A stretch of DNA of 64,000 bases. Source: Clostridia bacterium (GTDB taxonomy: Bacteria; Bacillota; Clostridia; TANB77; CAG-508). The notes below the pieces were generated by a model. The model ran no database searches. It saw only the letters and a program-made list of their open reading frames with translations, and had not been told where the DNA came from. The stretch lies in NCBI GenBank assembly GCA_900770415.1, contig CAAGKN010000001.1, forward strand, positions 1 to 64,000, in the 5' to 3' direction. Of the stretch, positions 36,318 to 44,661 are shown in pieces. The number at the start of each line of letters is the position of its first letter. Positions within the stretch are counted from its first letter, which is position 1. Position numbers and translations under genes: made by a program.

Positions 36318-37320
36318 AATGGAACAAAAGAAGATACCATTTTTTAAAAGATTAAAAAATGCAATAGTAAATTTTGACGAATATCAAAATTTTTCTCAAG
36401 AAAAATTAGGGACAGCAATAAAGTACTTTTTAAAACTAATGCTTATATTTTCAATATTAATTTCTGTATTTTTAACAGCAAGACTCTATAAAGAAATAGA
36501 AACAGTAAAAACAAGTTTTACAGATGAATGTCCAGATTTTAGAATAGAAAATAATACATTAATAATAGACGGAGAAAACAAAAAATATGAAAAAGATTTT
36601 GGTTATGAAGCTTTGGGGCTAATTATTGATTCAGAAAATACAGATTTAACAGAAGAACAAAATGGACAATATCAAAGAATAATTGCATTTTATAAAGATA
36701 AAATGGTTATGAAAACATTAGATACAAAAACTAGTATGACATATGAAGATATTAGCAAAAATCAAAATATAAATGGACTTTCAAAGCAGCAAATTTTAGA
36801 TTACACAAATAGCAGTACAATGATACTTATATATATAACATTCTTTGTGATAACAATAGTATTTGGATTTATTGCATATTCAATACAAATTCTTTTAGAT
36901 ATTTTCTTATTATCTATAATAGGACTTATAATGAGTAAAATAGCCACAGTAAAATTAAAATATAAAGAAGTATTTAATATGTCTATATATGCATTAACAC
37001 TATCAATTGTTTTGTATTTAATATATATTTGTGTAAATATAAGTACCGGATTTACAATAAAATATTTTGATTTAGCATATCAGATTATTTCTTATATATA
37101 CATTGTAACAGCAATATTAATGATTAAATCAGATTTAATTAAACAACAAATAGAAATAGGCAAAATAGTAGAAGAGCAAAAAAAAGTAAGAGAAGAAAAG
37201 AAACAAGAAGATAACGAAGAAGAAAAACCAAAAGAAGACAAAAAAGAAAAGAAAGAGAAAAAAGAAAAAAAGGATAAAGAAGAAAAAGAACCAGAGCACC
37301 CAGAAGGAAGCCAAGCATAA
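36310..37320 (+). CDS. DUF1189 family membrane protein
   Basis: 336 residues. Basic amphipathic N terminus (IPFFKRLKNAIVNFDEYQNF) typical of DUF1189, a membrane helix at about 37-58, an extracellular segment (60-170), then four to five hydrophobic helices (about 175-280). The last 50 residues are almost only Lys and Glu. Function unknown; some relatives are annotated as maltodextrin utilisation YvdJ-like. It overlaps the end of alr and lies just before ftsH. Confidence 0.75.
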   Translation: MYKMEQKKIPFFKRLKNAIVNFDEYQNFSQEKLGTAIKYFLKLMLIFSILISVFLTARLYKEIETVKTSFTDECPDFRIENNTLIIDGENKKYEKDFGYEALGLIIDSENTDLTEEQNGQYQRIIAFYKDKMVMKTLDTKTSMTYEDISKNQNINGLSKQQILDYTNSSTMILIYITFFVITIVFGFIAYSIQILLDIFLLSIIGLIMSKIATVKLKYKEVFNMSIYALTLSIVLYLIYICVNISTGFTIKYFDLAYQIISYIYIVTAILMIKSDLIKQQIEIGKIVEEQKKVREEKKQEDNEEEKPKEDKKEKKEKKEKKDKEEKEPEHPEGSQA

Positions 37321-37346
37321 TAAAGAATCAAAAGGAGAGTAAAAGA

Positions 37347-39137
37347 ATGAAAGACAAACCAAAAAGCAATGATAAACTACTATATTTAATTTTAGGAGTT
37401 ATAACAGTAATTTGTGTTGCATTAATAACAATTCTAACATTAAATAATGGAGCAGATACAAAAGAAAACTTAGAATTGGCATACACAGATTTAATTAAAA
37501 AAATAGACAGCAAAGAAGTAGAAAAGGTAGAAATGACAGTTGGAAGCACTACTGTTAAAGTAAAACTAAAAAATGAAGAGAAAGAAAAAAAGACAATAGT
37601 TCCAAGTACACAAGCATTTATAGAACTAATACAAGAACAAGTAAAAAATAATAATGAAATAGAATTAATTCAAAAACCAGAAAATACTTTGCTAAAAATT
37701 TCTCAAACATTAATTACATTTTTACCAACAATAATAGTATTAATATTATTTATATTGATATTTAAAATGCAAGGGCTTGGCGATAAAGGAAAAGTTTATG
37801 ATGCAGAAAGCAACAAAGATACAAACACAACATTTAAAGATGTTGCAGGTTTAGACGAAGAAAAGAACGAATTAATAGAAGTAGTAGACTTTTTAAAAGA
37901 ACCAAAAAAATTCCAAGAGATGGGTGCAAAAATACCAAGAGGAATACTTTTATGTGGAAAGCCAGGTACAGGTAAAACATTAATAGCAAAAGCAATTGCA
38001 GGAGAGGCAGGAGTACCATTTATATCTATGAGTGGTTCAGAATTTATAGAAATGTTTGCAGGTCTTGGAGCATCAAGAGTAAGAAAACTATTTGAAAAAG
38101 CAAAAAAAATAGCTCCATGTATTGTATTTATAGACGAGATAGATGCAATAGGTGCAAGAAGAACAAATGCAAGTGGAGCAGAGAGCGAAAATAATCAAAC
38201 ACTAAATCAGTTACTAGTTGAAATGGACGGTTTTGATACAAACGAAACAGTTATAGTTCTTGCAGCAACAAACAGACCAGAAATGCTAGATAAAGCATTA
38301 TTAAGACCAGGAAGATTTGATCGTCAAATTACAATAGCAGCACCAGATGCAAGAGGTAGAGAAGAAATATTAAAAATACATGGAAAAAATAAAAAATTTG
38401 CAGACGATATAGACCTAAAGAATATAGCAGAAGACACAGCAGGATTTACAGGAGCAGAACTTGCTAATGTGTTAAATGAAGCTGCAATTGTAGCAACAAT
38501 AAATAAACACAAAAAAATACAGATGAATGATTTAGAAGAGGCTGTAAAGAAAGTTACAGTCGGATTAGAAAAACATAGTAGAGTTATATCAGACAAGGAT
38601 AAAAGACTAACAGCATATCACGAAGCAGGACACGCAATAGTTAGTAAATTCTTAGAAACACAAACAGATGTAAAAGAAGTTTCTATAATCCCAAGAGGAC
38701 TTGCTGGTGGATACACAATGTATAAAACAAATGAAGACAAATACTATATATCAAAAACAGAAATGGAAGAAAAACTAATTGCACTTCTAGGTGGAAGAGC
38801 AGCAGAAAAAATAGCACTAAATGATATTTCAACAGGAGCAAGCAATGATATAGAAGTAGCAACAGAAATTGCAAAAGATATGGTTACAGTATATGGAATG
38901 AGCGATACAGTAGGACCAATATGCTTAAAACAAAAAGAACCTTATGAAAATAGAATTTTAGGAGAAAATATAGATGATGTAATAGGTGCAGAAGTAAAAA
39001 GAATGATAGATATAGCATACAAAAGAGCACAAGAAATAATACTTGCACACATGGATAAATTACAACAGGTAGCAGAAAGACTATTAGAAAAAGAAATTAT
39101 CTCAGCAGAAGAATTTCAATCATTTTTTAAAGAATAG
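37347..39137 (+). CDS. ftsH: ATP-dependent zinc metalloprotease FtsH
   Basis: 596 residues. Two N-terminal membrane helices (about 11-30 and 115-137) flank a short extracellular part; AAA domain with Walker A GKPGTGKT, Walker B FIDEIDAIG and the SRH (ATNRPEMLDKALLRPGRFDR); peptidase M41 with HEAGH zinc motif. FtsH degrades misfolded and regulated membrane proteins. AAAGGAG upstream; terminator downstream. Confidence 0.97.
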   Translation: MKDKPKSNDKLLYLILGVITVICVALITILTLNNGADTKENLELAYTDLIKKIDSKEVEKVEMTVGSTTVKVKLKNEEKEKKTIVPSTQAFIELIQEQVKNNNEIELIQKPENTLLKISQTLITFLPTIIVLILFILIFKMQGLGDKGKVYDAESNKDTNTTFKDVAGLDEEKNELIEVVDFLKEPKKFQEMGAKIPRGILLCGKPGTGKTLIAKAIAGEAGVPFISMSGSEFIEMFAGLGASRVRKLFEKAKKIAPCIVFIDEIDAIGARRTNASGAESENNQTLNQLLVEMDGFDTNETVIVLAATNRPEMLDKALLRPGRFDRQITIAAPDARGREEILKIHGKNKKFADDIDLKNIAEDTAGFTGAELANVLNEAAIVATINKHKKIQMNDLEEAVKKVTVGLEKHSRVISDKDKRLTAYHEAGHAIVSKFLETQTDVKEVSIIPRGLAGGYTMYKTNEDKYYISKTEMEEKLIALLGGRAAEKIALNDISTGASNDIEVATEIAKDMVTVYGMSDTVGPICLKQKEPYENRILGENIDDVIGAEVKRMIDIAYKRAQEIILAHMDKLQQVAERLLEKEIISAEEFQSFFKE

Positions 39138-39148
39138 AACAATAAGAA

Positions 39149-39180
39149 AGACCGAGGAGCAAAATGCCCTCGGTCTAAAA
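39149..39180 (+). terminator. Terminator-like hairpin after ftsH
   Basis: 9-bp stem AGACCGAGG/CCTCGGTCT (39149-39157, 39168-39176); no T-run follows. Confidence 0.55.
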
Positions 39181-39241
39181 TTGTCAAAAAGGTTGACAAA
39201 CAGAGTGGGATGAATTAAAATAGAAGGAGAGGAGGAAGAAA

Positions 39242-39718
39242 ATGGAAAAAGAATTATTAAAAAAATTAGAAAAAACAGGAAGAATACAAGATGTAAGTGA
39301 AGCTTTTAAAGAATTTCCACCAGAAGAAGAATGGCATAAAGGAAAAATAGAGTCATTCTTAGAAGAAGAAAAAGAAGTATATGACCAATATAATGTTGGG
39401 GACATTGTATTTGTTAAAGAGTATTTATATAAAAATGGAAAAAAGGGAACAAACCATCTATTTGTAATAATAGAAAAGGATAATTATGCAGTACCAATAG
39501 AATATTTTACAATGCTTATATCGTCCCACTTAGACAAATTAAAATTTAGTACAAATAAACTTTTGTTAAAAGATGAGTTAAATAAATTAAAAAGAGACAG
39601 CATTGTAAAAACTGATGTGATATATAAAGTAAAAAATGAAGATATAGAATTTAAAATTGGAGAAGTAACAGAGAAAACTGTATTAGAATATAAAAAGAAC
39701 CTAGAAAAACTTTTTTAA
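39242..39718 (+). CDS. PemK/MazF-like protein with N-terminal extension
   Basis: 158 residues. The core (about 48-150) looks like a MazF/PemK fold: YNVGDIVFVKEYLYKNGKKG, FVIIEKDNYAVPIEYFTML, and a late IGEVTEKTVLEYKK. The N-terminal 45 residues are helical and acidic. No antitoxin gene lies next to it, so it may be a solitary MazF-like regulator and not a toxin-antitoxin pair. Its stop overlaps the end of the convergent pseudouridine synthase gene by four bases. Family assignment is tentative. Confidence 0.5.
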   Translation: MEKELLKKLEKTGRIQDVSEAFKEFPPEEEWHKGKIESFLEEEKEVYDQYNVGDIVFVKEYLYKNGKKGTNHLFVIIEKDNYAVPIEYFTMLISSHLDKLKFSTNKLLLKDELNKLKRDSIVKTDVIYKVKNEDIEFKIGEVTEKTVLEYKKNLEKLF

Positions 39719-40576
39719 TGTTCTTCTAGATTTATTTCTTTATTATTTAAATAGTTTAAAATGTCTGCATCTGTTTTAAATTTAAAAATTAATTTATAAC
39801 TACACAATTCTTGAAATTTTTTATTAAACTTTTTATTTATTTCGTTTATTCCGTATTTACCGGTCACCAACAATAGGATAACCAATATATGCAAGATGTG
39901 CACGTATTTGATGAGTTCTTCCAGTGTGAAGAGTTACATCTAAGACAGAAGTATTACTACCTTTATTACGTTTAAGAACTTCATAAGAAGTAATTATTTT
40001 TCTATAACCAGTTTTAGGTTCAGGCGAAATATATACCATAGATTTTTTAGTATCTTTAAATAAATAAGCTGTTAAGGTTTCTTTATCTTTTTTAGGAATT
40101 CCATAAACAGTACATTTGTAGTGTTTTTCAATTTCTGACCCCTTAAACTTTTCTAAGATAATAGAAAGAGCTTCTTCATTTTTGGCAAATACTACTAAGC
40201 CAGTAGTGTTTCTATCTAATCTGTGACAAGGCTCAATAAAGCTATATTTTTCCTTTAAAATGCTTGTTAAGGTTTTTTCAGAATTGTTAGAAACAACTTC
40301 AAGCTCGGCTGGTTTATTAACAATTAATATATTAGAATCTTCATATACCATGTCTAAATTAAAATTTTTAAACAAAAGTTCATCATTAATAAATAATGTA
40401 ATTTCATCATTATAATGAACAGTAACATTTTCTGATACCTTAACATTATTTACTCTAATATCTTTTTTTCTTAAAGCTTTATAAATTGTATTTAAAGTTA
40501 ACCCATCAAAACTATCCAACAAAAATGTATTTAATTTTTTACCATCATATTTTTTACTTACTAATACTTTTTTCAT
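39715..40576 (-). CDS. RluA/RluD-family pseudouridine synthase, one +1 recoding site
   Basis: 286 residues after correction. N-terminal S4-like domain (about 1-70), then the catalytic motif HRLDRNTTGLVVFAKN with the active-site Asp. An in-frame CGG (39862 down to 39860) at codon 239 is followed by TAA; the shift gives YPIVGDGKYGINEIN, the classic C-terminal motif of RluC/RluD enzymes, and 48 more residues. ATG 40576 is preferred over an upstream ATG at 40615, which lies inside the promoter. There is almost no 5' leader. It modifies uridines in large-subunit rRNA; the exact site is unknown. Confidence 0.88.
39859..39862 (-). other. CGGT +1 recoding site in pseudouridine synthase (Gly239)
   Basis: Minus-strand CGG in frame after GAC and just before a zero-frame TAA. 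Skipping the C restores GDGKYG. Confidence 0.88.
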
Positions 40577-40585
40577 AACAGTATA

Positions 40586-40615
40586 ATTATACAACAAAAC
40601 ATACAAAATAATCAA
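40586..40615 (-). promoter_or_regulatory. Promoter giving a nearly leaderless pseudouridine synthase mRNA
   Basis: On the minus strand: TTGATT (40615-40610), 18-base spacer, TATAAT (40591-40586). The ATG begins only nine bases after the -10 box, so the leader would be about 2-4 nucleotides, with no ribosome binding site. Confidence 0.55.
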
Positions 40616-40624
40616 ATAAATTCA

Positions 40625-40653
40625 TTGACATGAATAAAAACAACATATAAAAT
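40625..40653 (+). promoter_or_regulatory. Sigma-A type promoter for pilin-like gene
   Basis: TTGACA (40625-40630), 17-base spacer, TAAAAT (40648-40653). Confidence 0.65.
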
Positions 40654-40711
40654 AATATTTATAGAGGGACAATTATGTATGTCCTAAATAGAGAAAAAAG
40701 GAGAAATACAA

Positions 40712-41942
40712 ATGAGAAAGCAAAACGGAATTACATTAGTTTCTATGGTAATAGCAATAGTTGTAATGCTAATATTAGCAGGAACTACAATTACTTTAAG
40801 TATAAATGGTACTCTATTTGGAAAAACCAAAGAGGCAACAGAAAAGGCAAAAGAACAATCCGGAGAAGAGGAAGAAATTGAAAATGATTTAAAACAAGCC
40901 ACTTGCTCACATGAATGGACAGATTGGAAAATAGATGCAACTGAGAAAAATGGAGAAGCAAGATTTAAAAGACATAGAGAATGCTCAAAATGTGGAAAAA
41001 AACAATCATACATGCTAGGGGCATATATAAATTATAATCCAAGTATAGGAGAAAATGGAGAAGAAATTAAAACAACATATATTTCCAAAGGAGCAAAAAC
41101 AGGTGGAACAAAAGAAAAAGACAGAACAACAGATGGAAGCTGGGGAAATGGATATGGAAATCAAGAATTTGCAGTAACAAGTATTGAGCTATGGAAAGTA
41201 ATAGGAGAAACAGAAGATGATAAACTAATAATAATGAGTGATGATCCAGTAATGACTGTAGACAATAAAAATTTTTGCTTATATAACCAAGCCGGATATT
41301 TAAATGCTATAAGAGAATTAGACAAAATAAGTAGCATATATGGACAAGGAAAATATGCAGACAAAACTCTATACCCAGTAGGAAATGGAACAAAACGAGC
41401 ATCAGGAGCAAGAAGCATAAGAGTAGAGGATATGGAATATAAAGTGGTTGAGAATACTTATGAGAAGAAAATAGGAGCTAATGGAGAAGAGTATGTTTAT
41501 GATCATAGCAAGACTGAAGAAGAGTCTGAAGAGGTTAATAGTAAAAAAAGAATTCAATATTTTGATGAGAAAACACAAGAGTGGAAAAACCTAAATGTAG
41601 GGGATGAACCAATAACATTTAGAGATGTTGAGCCTATAGAATTTAATGAATCTATAAATATAAATGGTGAAACTGTATTGGCTAATAGTGCATTGCGAGA
41701 CTCTAACTCTAGTGGCAAGTGGACAACTTGTTGGTTTGCTACAAAAACTAGTGACCTATATTATTACTGGACATTTGGAAGTTGTATATTCAGTGGCGGA
41801 AGATCTAAACCAGTAGGAGTTGCTCCAATAGATCGGAATATACCAAGGAAGCCCAGTTCAACCAATAGTAATTTTAAAAAATAATATAGACTATGAATAC
41901 GACGAAAATACAAACACATATACAATAAAAGGGTATAAATAA
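40712..41942 (+). CDS. Type IV pilin-like protein with zinc-ribbon-like motif, one +1 recoding site
   Basis: 409 residues after correction. The N terminus MRKQNGITLVSMVIAIVVML is a prepilin-like signal: short basic leader, Gly6 before a hydrophobic helix, but Ser in place of Glu at +5. Next comes a CxHxW...CSKCG motif (TCSHEWTDW and HRECSKCG), seen in many Firmicute surface proteins. An in-frame CGG at 41834 (codon 375) derails the frame; the +1 shift gives PIDGIYQGSPVQPIVILKNN and a stop at 41940-41942, ten bases before the terminator. It has its own promoter and is far from the main pilus cluster. Confidence 0.8.
41834..41837 (+). other. CGGA +1 recoding site in pilin-like gene (Gly375)
   Basis: In-frame CGG after GAT. 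The shift replaces a basic, Asn-rich false C terminus with DGIYQGSPVQPIVILK, a normal end for such proteins. Confidence 0.8.
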
Positions 41943-41951
41943 AGTAAATAA

Positions 41952-41990
41952 AAGCTGTAGAAATGTATAAGTTATACACTTCTACAGCTT
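41952..41990 (+). terminator. Intrinsic terminator after pilin-like gene
   Basis: AAGCTGTAGAA (41952-41962) pairs with TTCTACAGCTT (41980-41990), with a second inner stem GTATAA/TTATAC. Confidence 0.8.
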
Positions 41991-42130
41991 GTCGAAAAAA
42001 GAAGACTCATGCCAAAACATTTGTGTTGAAAAGCAAATGTAAATATGATATAAAATAAATATAAATCAAGCAATAAATTAAATTGCTAAAACAAATTTGT
42101 TTCTAAAAAATTAAATCTTAAAAATTTCCC
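41990..42130. repeat. Structured intergenic repeat, copy B
   Basis: Aligns with 26659-26800. It shares TGTCGAAAAA, the 50-base distance to AAATATGAT, and a hairpin AGCAAT/ATTGCT in which the outer pair differs from copy A (A-T for G-C). It again directly follows a terminator. Confidence 0.6.
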
Positions 42131-42237
42131 AAAAAATAAATATTAAAAAATGTTCAATTATTGTAATCCAAATATTTGCTAATATCTATATATTAGTAGA
42201 TTAATTTTTTCAAAAGAATAATCAAGCAAAGAAAGAA

Positions 42238-43113
42238 GTGAGAAATATAGAACTAAAAAAAATTGAAGAAGGTATTATACCTATTTATGAAAATGAATCA
42301 AATGAAAGATTAATTAATGGAAGAGAATTGCATAGCATCTTAAAAAGTAAAAGACAATTTGCTAACTGGATAAAACAAAGAATAGAACAGTACAGCTTTA
42401 TAGAAAATAAGGAATATATCCGCTTTAACAATTTTGTTAAAGGGGATGAAAATGGCTATGGCAACAAAACTCAAATTGATTACTATTTAACTATAAATAT
42501 GGCCAAGGAAATTTGCATGGTAGAGAATAGTGAAATAGGTAAAAAAATGAGATTATATTTTATAGAAGTAGAAAATAGATATCAAAACATAATAAAGAAC
42601 CCATCAAATATATTTGATTTTATGAGATTAGCATTGGATGAGATAGAAAAGAATTCTAGTAAAATAGAAGAAGTTAAAGGATTAGCATTGAAAAATAGAA
42701 CAGAAATAGAAAATTTAAAATCAAAAATAGACATCAAAATTCAAAAAAATTATTGCTTGGCATCAGATATTGCAGAACAATTAAAATTATACTCCGAAAA
42801 TAAAATTCCTCATTCAAACTTAGTTGGGGCAATTGCTAGACAACTAGGATATAAAACATCTTTTAAGCACTATTATGAAGACAAATATATAGCTATAATA
42901 AAAGATATAAGTAAAAATGATTACTGGCAAGTGTATTTTAAACCAATAGCAGTAGAAGAAATAACAAAATGGTTTAATAAAAATAAAGACGAGATTTATT
43001 ATGAAATACAATATGTAAAAAACACTAAAAACGGAAAAAATGGCGAGATAAAAGAAAGAGGATATAAAGTTGAAGATATATGCTACAAGATTTGTGATCC
43101 TTTTACAAAATAA
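42238..43113 (+). CDS. AntA/AntB-type phage antirepressor
   Basis: 291 residues. The N-terminal AntA/AntB domain (about 18-115) is clear: NGRELHSILKSKRQFANWIK, YSFIENKEYIRF and YYLTINMAKEICMVE. These proteins normally lift phage repression. The C-terminal part contains CLASDIAEQLKLYSENKIPH and ends in a basic, Lys-rich stretch. GTG 42238 start, GAAAGAAG upstream. No other phage gene is nearby, so it is a solitary remnant or a domesticated regulator. Confidence 0.82.
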   Translation: MRNIELKKIEEGIIPIYENESNERLINGRELHSILKSKRQFANWIKQRIEQYSFIENKEYIRFNNFVKGDENGYGNKTQIDYYLTINMAKEICMVENSEIGKKMRLYFIEVENRYQNIIKNPSNIFDFMRLALDEIEKNSSKIEEVKGLALKNRTEIENLKSKIDIKIQKNYCLASDIAEQLKLYSENKIPHSNLVGAIARQLGYKTSFKHYYEDKYIAIIKDISKNDYWQVYFKPIAVEEITKWFNKNKDEIYYEIQYVKNTKNGKNGEIKERGYKVEDICYKICDPFTK

Positions 43114-43136
43114 AGTGCCAAATACCACAAAAATCC

Positions 43137-43165
43137 TTGCATTTTAAATTTTAGTATGCTAAAAT
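43137..43165 (+). promoter_or_regulatory. Sigma-A type promoter for secG
   Basis: TTGCAT (43137-43142), 17-base spacer, TAAAAT (43160-43165). Confidence 0.65.
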
Positions 43166-43198
43166 AAATAAGTCAAATTGAAACGGAGGTAACAGAAA

Positions 43199-43447
43199 GT
43201 GGGAGTATTAAAAACGATATTAACAATAATTTATGTAATTATATCTTTAGTATTAATAGTAATTTGCTTAATGCAATCAAAAGATGATGAAGGAGCTTCA
43301 GGTGCAATAGTAGGTGGCAGTTCATCAAGCTTTTATGAGAAAAATAAAGGAAAAACAAGGGAAGGTATGCTAAAAAAATGGACAATAATTTTAGGAATTA
43401 CTTTTGCAGTACTTTCAATAGGTTTATCATTAGTATATATGTTATAA
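43199..43447 (+). CDS. secG: Preprotein translocase subunit SecG
   Basis: 82 residues, two transmembrane helices (about 3-24 and 61-82) and the conserved loop LMQSKDDEGASGAIVGGSS. SecG speeds export through SecYEG. GTG 43199 start with CGGAGGT upstream. Confidence 0.93.
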   Translation: MGVLKTILTIIYVIISLVLIVICLMQSKDDEGASGAIVGGSSSSFYEKNKGKTREGMLKKWTIILGITFAVLSIGLSLVYML

Positions 43448-43533
43448 TACAAAAAACTAGAAAAAGTTTAAATTAGTGAGAAAAAAAGAGATAATCAATT
43501 AAAAATGAGAATATACAAGAAATAAAAGTTAAA

Positions 43534-43566
43534 AACATTCAAATTTTGAATTTGAATGTTTTTTTT
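43534..43566 (+). terminator. Intrinsic terminator between secG and ctsR
   Basis: Perfect 12-bp stem AACATTCAAATT (43534-43545) with 43549-43560, then T6. Its 3' arm contains the ctsR promoter -35. Confidence 0.9.
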
Positions 43567-43579
43567 ATCATGGTATAAT
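43552..43579 (+). promoter_or_regulatory. Promoter of ctsR operon
   Basis: TTGAAT (43552-43557), 16-base spacer, TATAAT (43574-43579), directly followed by the CtsR operator. Confidence 0.7.
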
Positions 43580-43585
43580 ATTAAT

Positions 43586-43608
43586 AGTCAAAGAAAGTCA
43601 AAGTCAAA
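43586..43608 (+). promoter_or_regulatory. CtsR operator
   Basis: AGTCAAAGAAAGTCAAA (43586-43602) fits the CtsR heptad-repeat consensus RGTCAAANANRGTCAAA; a third GTCAAA follows at 43603-43608. It lies over the transcription start, so CtsR should repress its own operon. Confidence 0.9.
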
Positions 43609-43622
43609 AAAGGAGTGGTAAA

Positions 43623-44087
43623 ATGAGAATATCAGACATAATAGAAGATTTTATAAAAGACTTGTTTGATGATAACAATGAGTATATAGAAATACAAAGA
43701 AATGAACTTGCAGAAAAGTTTAATTGTGTACCATCACAAATAAACTATGTAATATCTACTAGATTTAGACCATCACAAGGATACTATGTAGAAAGCAAAC
43801 GTGGTGGAGGAGGTCACATAAGAATTAAAAAAATAAATATTACAAAAAGCAATTATTTAATGCATATAATAACAAGTATGGGAGATACAATAACATCAAA
43901 TGAAGTAGACATTTTTATTAGTAATTTCTTATCATACAATATTATAAATAAAACAGAAGCAAAATTATTAAAAGTAGCAACAAGTGATAATGTGCTTATA
44001 GTACCACAAGAATATAAAGACAAATTAAGAGCAAGTATTTTTAAAAACATGATACTTAATTTAGTAGAAGACGAAAATAGCAAATAA
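43623..44087 (+). CDS. ctsR: Class III heat-shock repressor CtsR
   Basis: 154 residues, family length. The winged-helix N-terminal domain carries CVPSQINYVISTRFRPSQGYYVESKRGGGGHIRI, with the heat-sensing glycine loop. It represses clp genes and is inactivated by heat or by McsB. AAAAGGAG lies before ATG 43623. First gene of ctsR-mcsA-mcsB-clpC. Confidence 0.96.
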   Translation: MRISDIIEDFIKDLFDDNNEYIEIQRNELAEKFNCVPSQINYVISTRFRPSQGYYVESKRGGGGHIRIKKINITKSNYLMHIITSMGDTITSNEVDIFISNFLSYNIINKTEAKLLKVATSDNVLIVPQEYKDKLRASIFKNMILNLVEDENSK

Positions 44088-44124
44088 GTATTTTGATGTG
44101 CTTAATTTTAAAGGAGGGATAATT

Positions 44125-44658
44125 ATGTTATGTCAAAATTGTAACAAAAATGAAGCAACAGTAAGATATACAGAAATAATAAATGGAGAAAAAAGAGAGG
44201 TAATGCTATGTGAAGAATGTAGCAGAGAATTAGGAATAGGTAATATGAATTTTAACATGCCAATAGACTTTTCTAGTTTCTTTGGAGATTTGTTAGAAGG
44301 TTATGAAGATAATAGCTTTATGCCATTATTAACAGCAAACAAACAATTAAAATGTAATAATTGTAATATGACATTTGATGAATTTATGGAACAAGGAAAA
44401 TTCGGATGTGAAGAATGTTATGATGCGTTTTCTCCAAAAATTGATTCTATATTAAAAAGAATCCAAGGAAGCAATAGATATGCAGGAAGAAAATTAGTAG
44501 GCAATAAAGAAGCAAAAATAGAATTTGAAGAAAAGCCAGAGAAAAAAGAAACAGAAAAAGAAAAATTGCAAAGAGAATTAAAAGAAGCAATAGAAAAGGA
44601 AAACTACGAAGAAGCAGCAAAAATTAGAGATAAGATAAAAGAATTAAAGGAGGAATAG
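44125..44658 (+). CDS. mcsA: McsA, activator of the arginine kinase McsB
   Basis: 177 residues. Two zinc-binding Cys pairs at the N terminus (MLCQNCNKNEATV, MLCEECS) and two more (CNNCNM, GCEECYDAF), then a UVR domain (EAIEKENYEEAAKIRDKIKEL) at the C terminus. McsA activates McsB and contacts ClpC. ATG 44125 with AAAGGAGGG upstream. McsB follows three bases later. Confidence 0.93.
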   Translation: MLCQNCNKNEATVRYTEIINGEKREVMLCEECSRELGIGNMNFNMPIDFSSFFGDLLEGYEDNSFMPLLTANKQLKCNNCNMTFDEFMEQGKFGCEECYDAFSPKIDSILKRIQGSNRYAGRKLVGNKEAKIEFEEKPEKKETEKEKLQRELKEAIEKENYEEAAKIRDKIKELKEE

Positions 44659-44661
44659 AAG

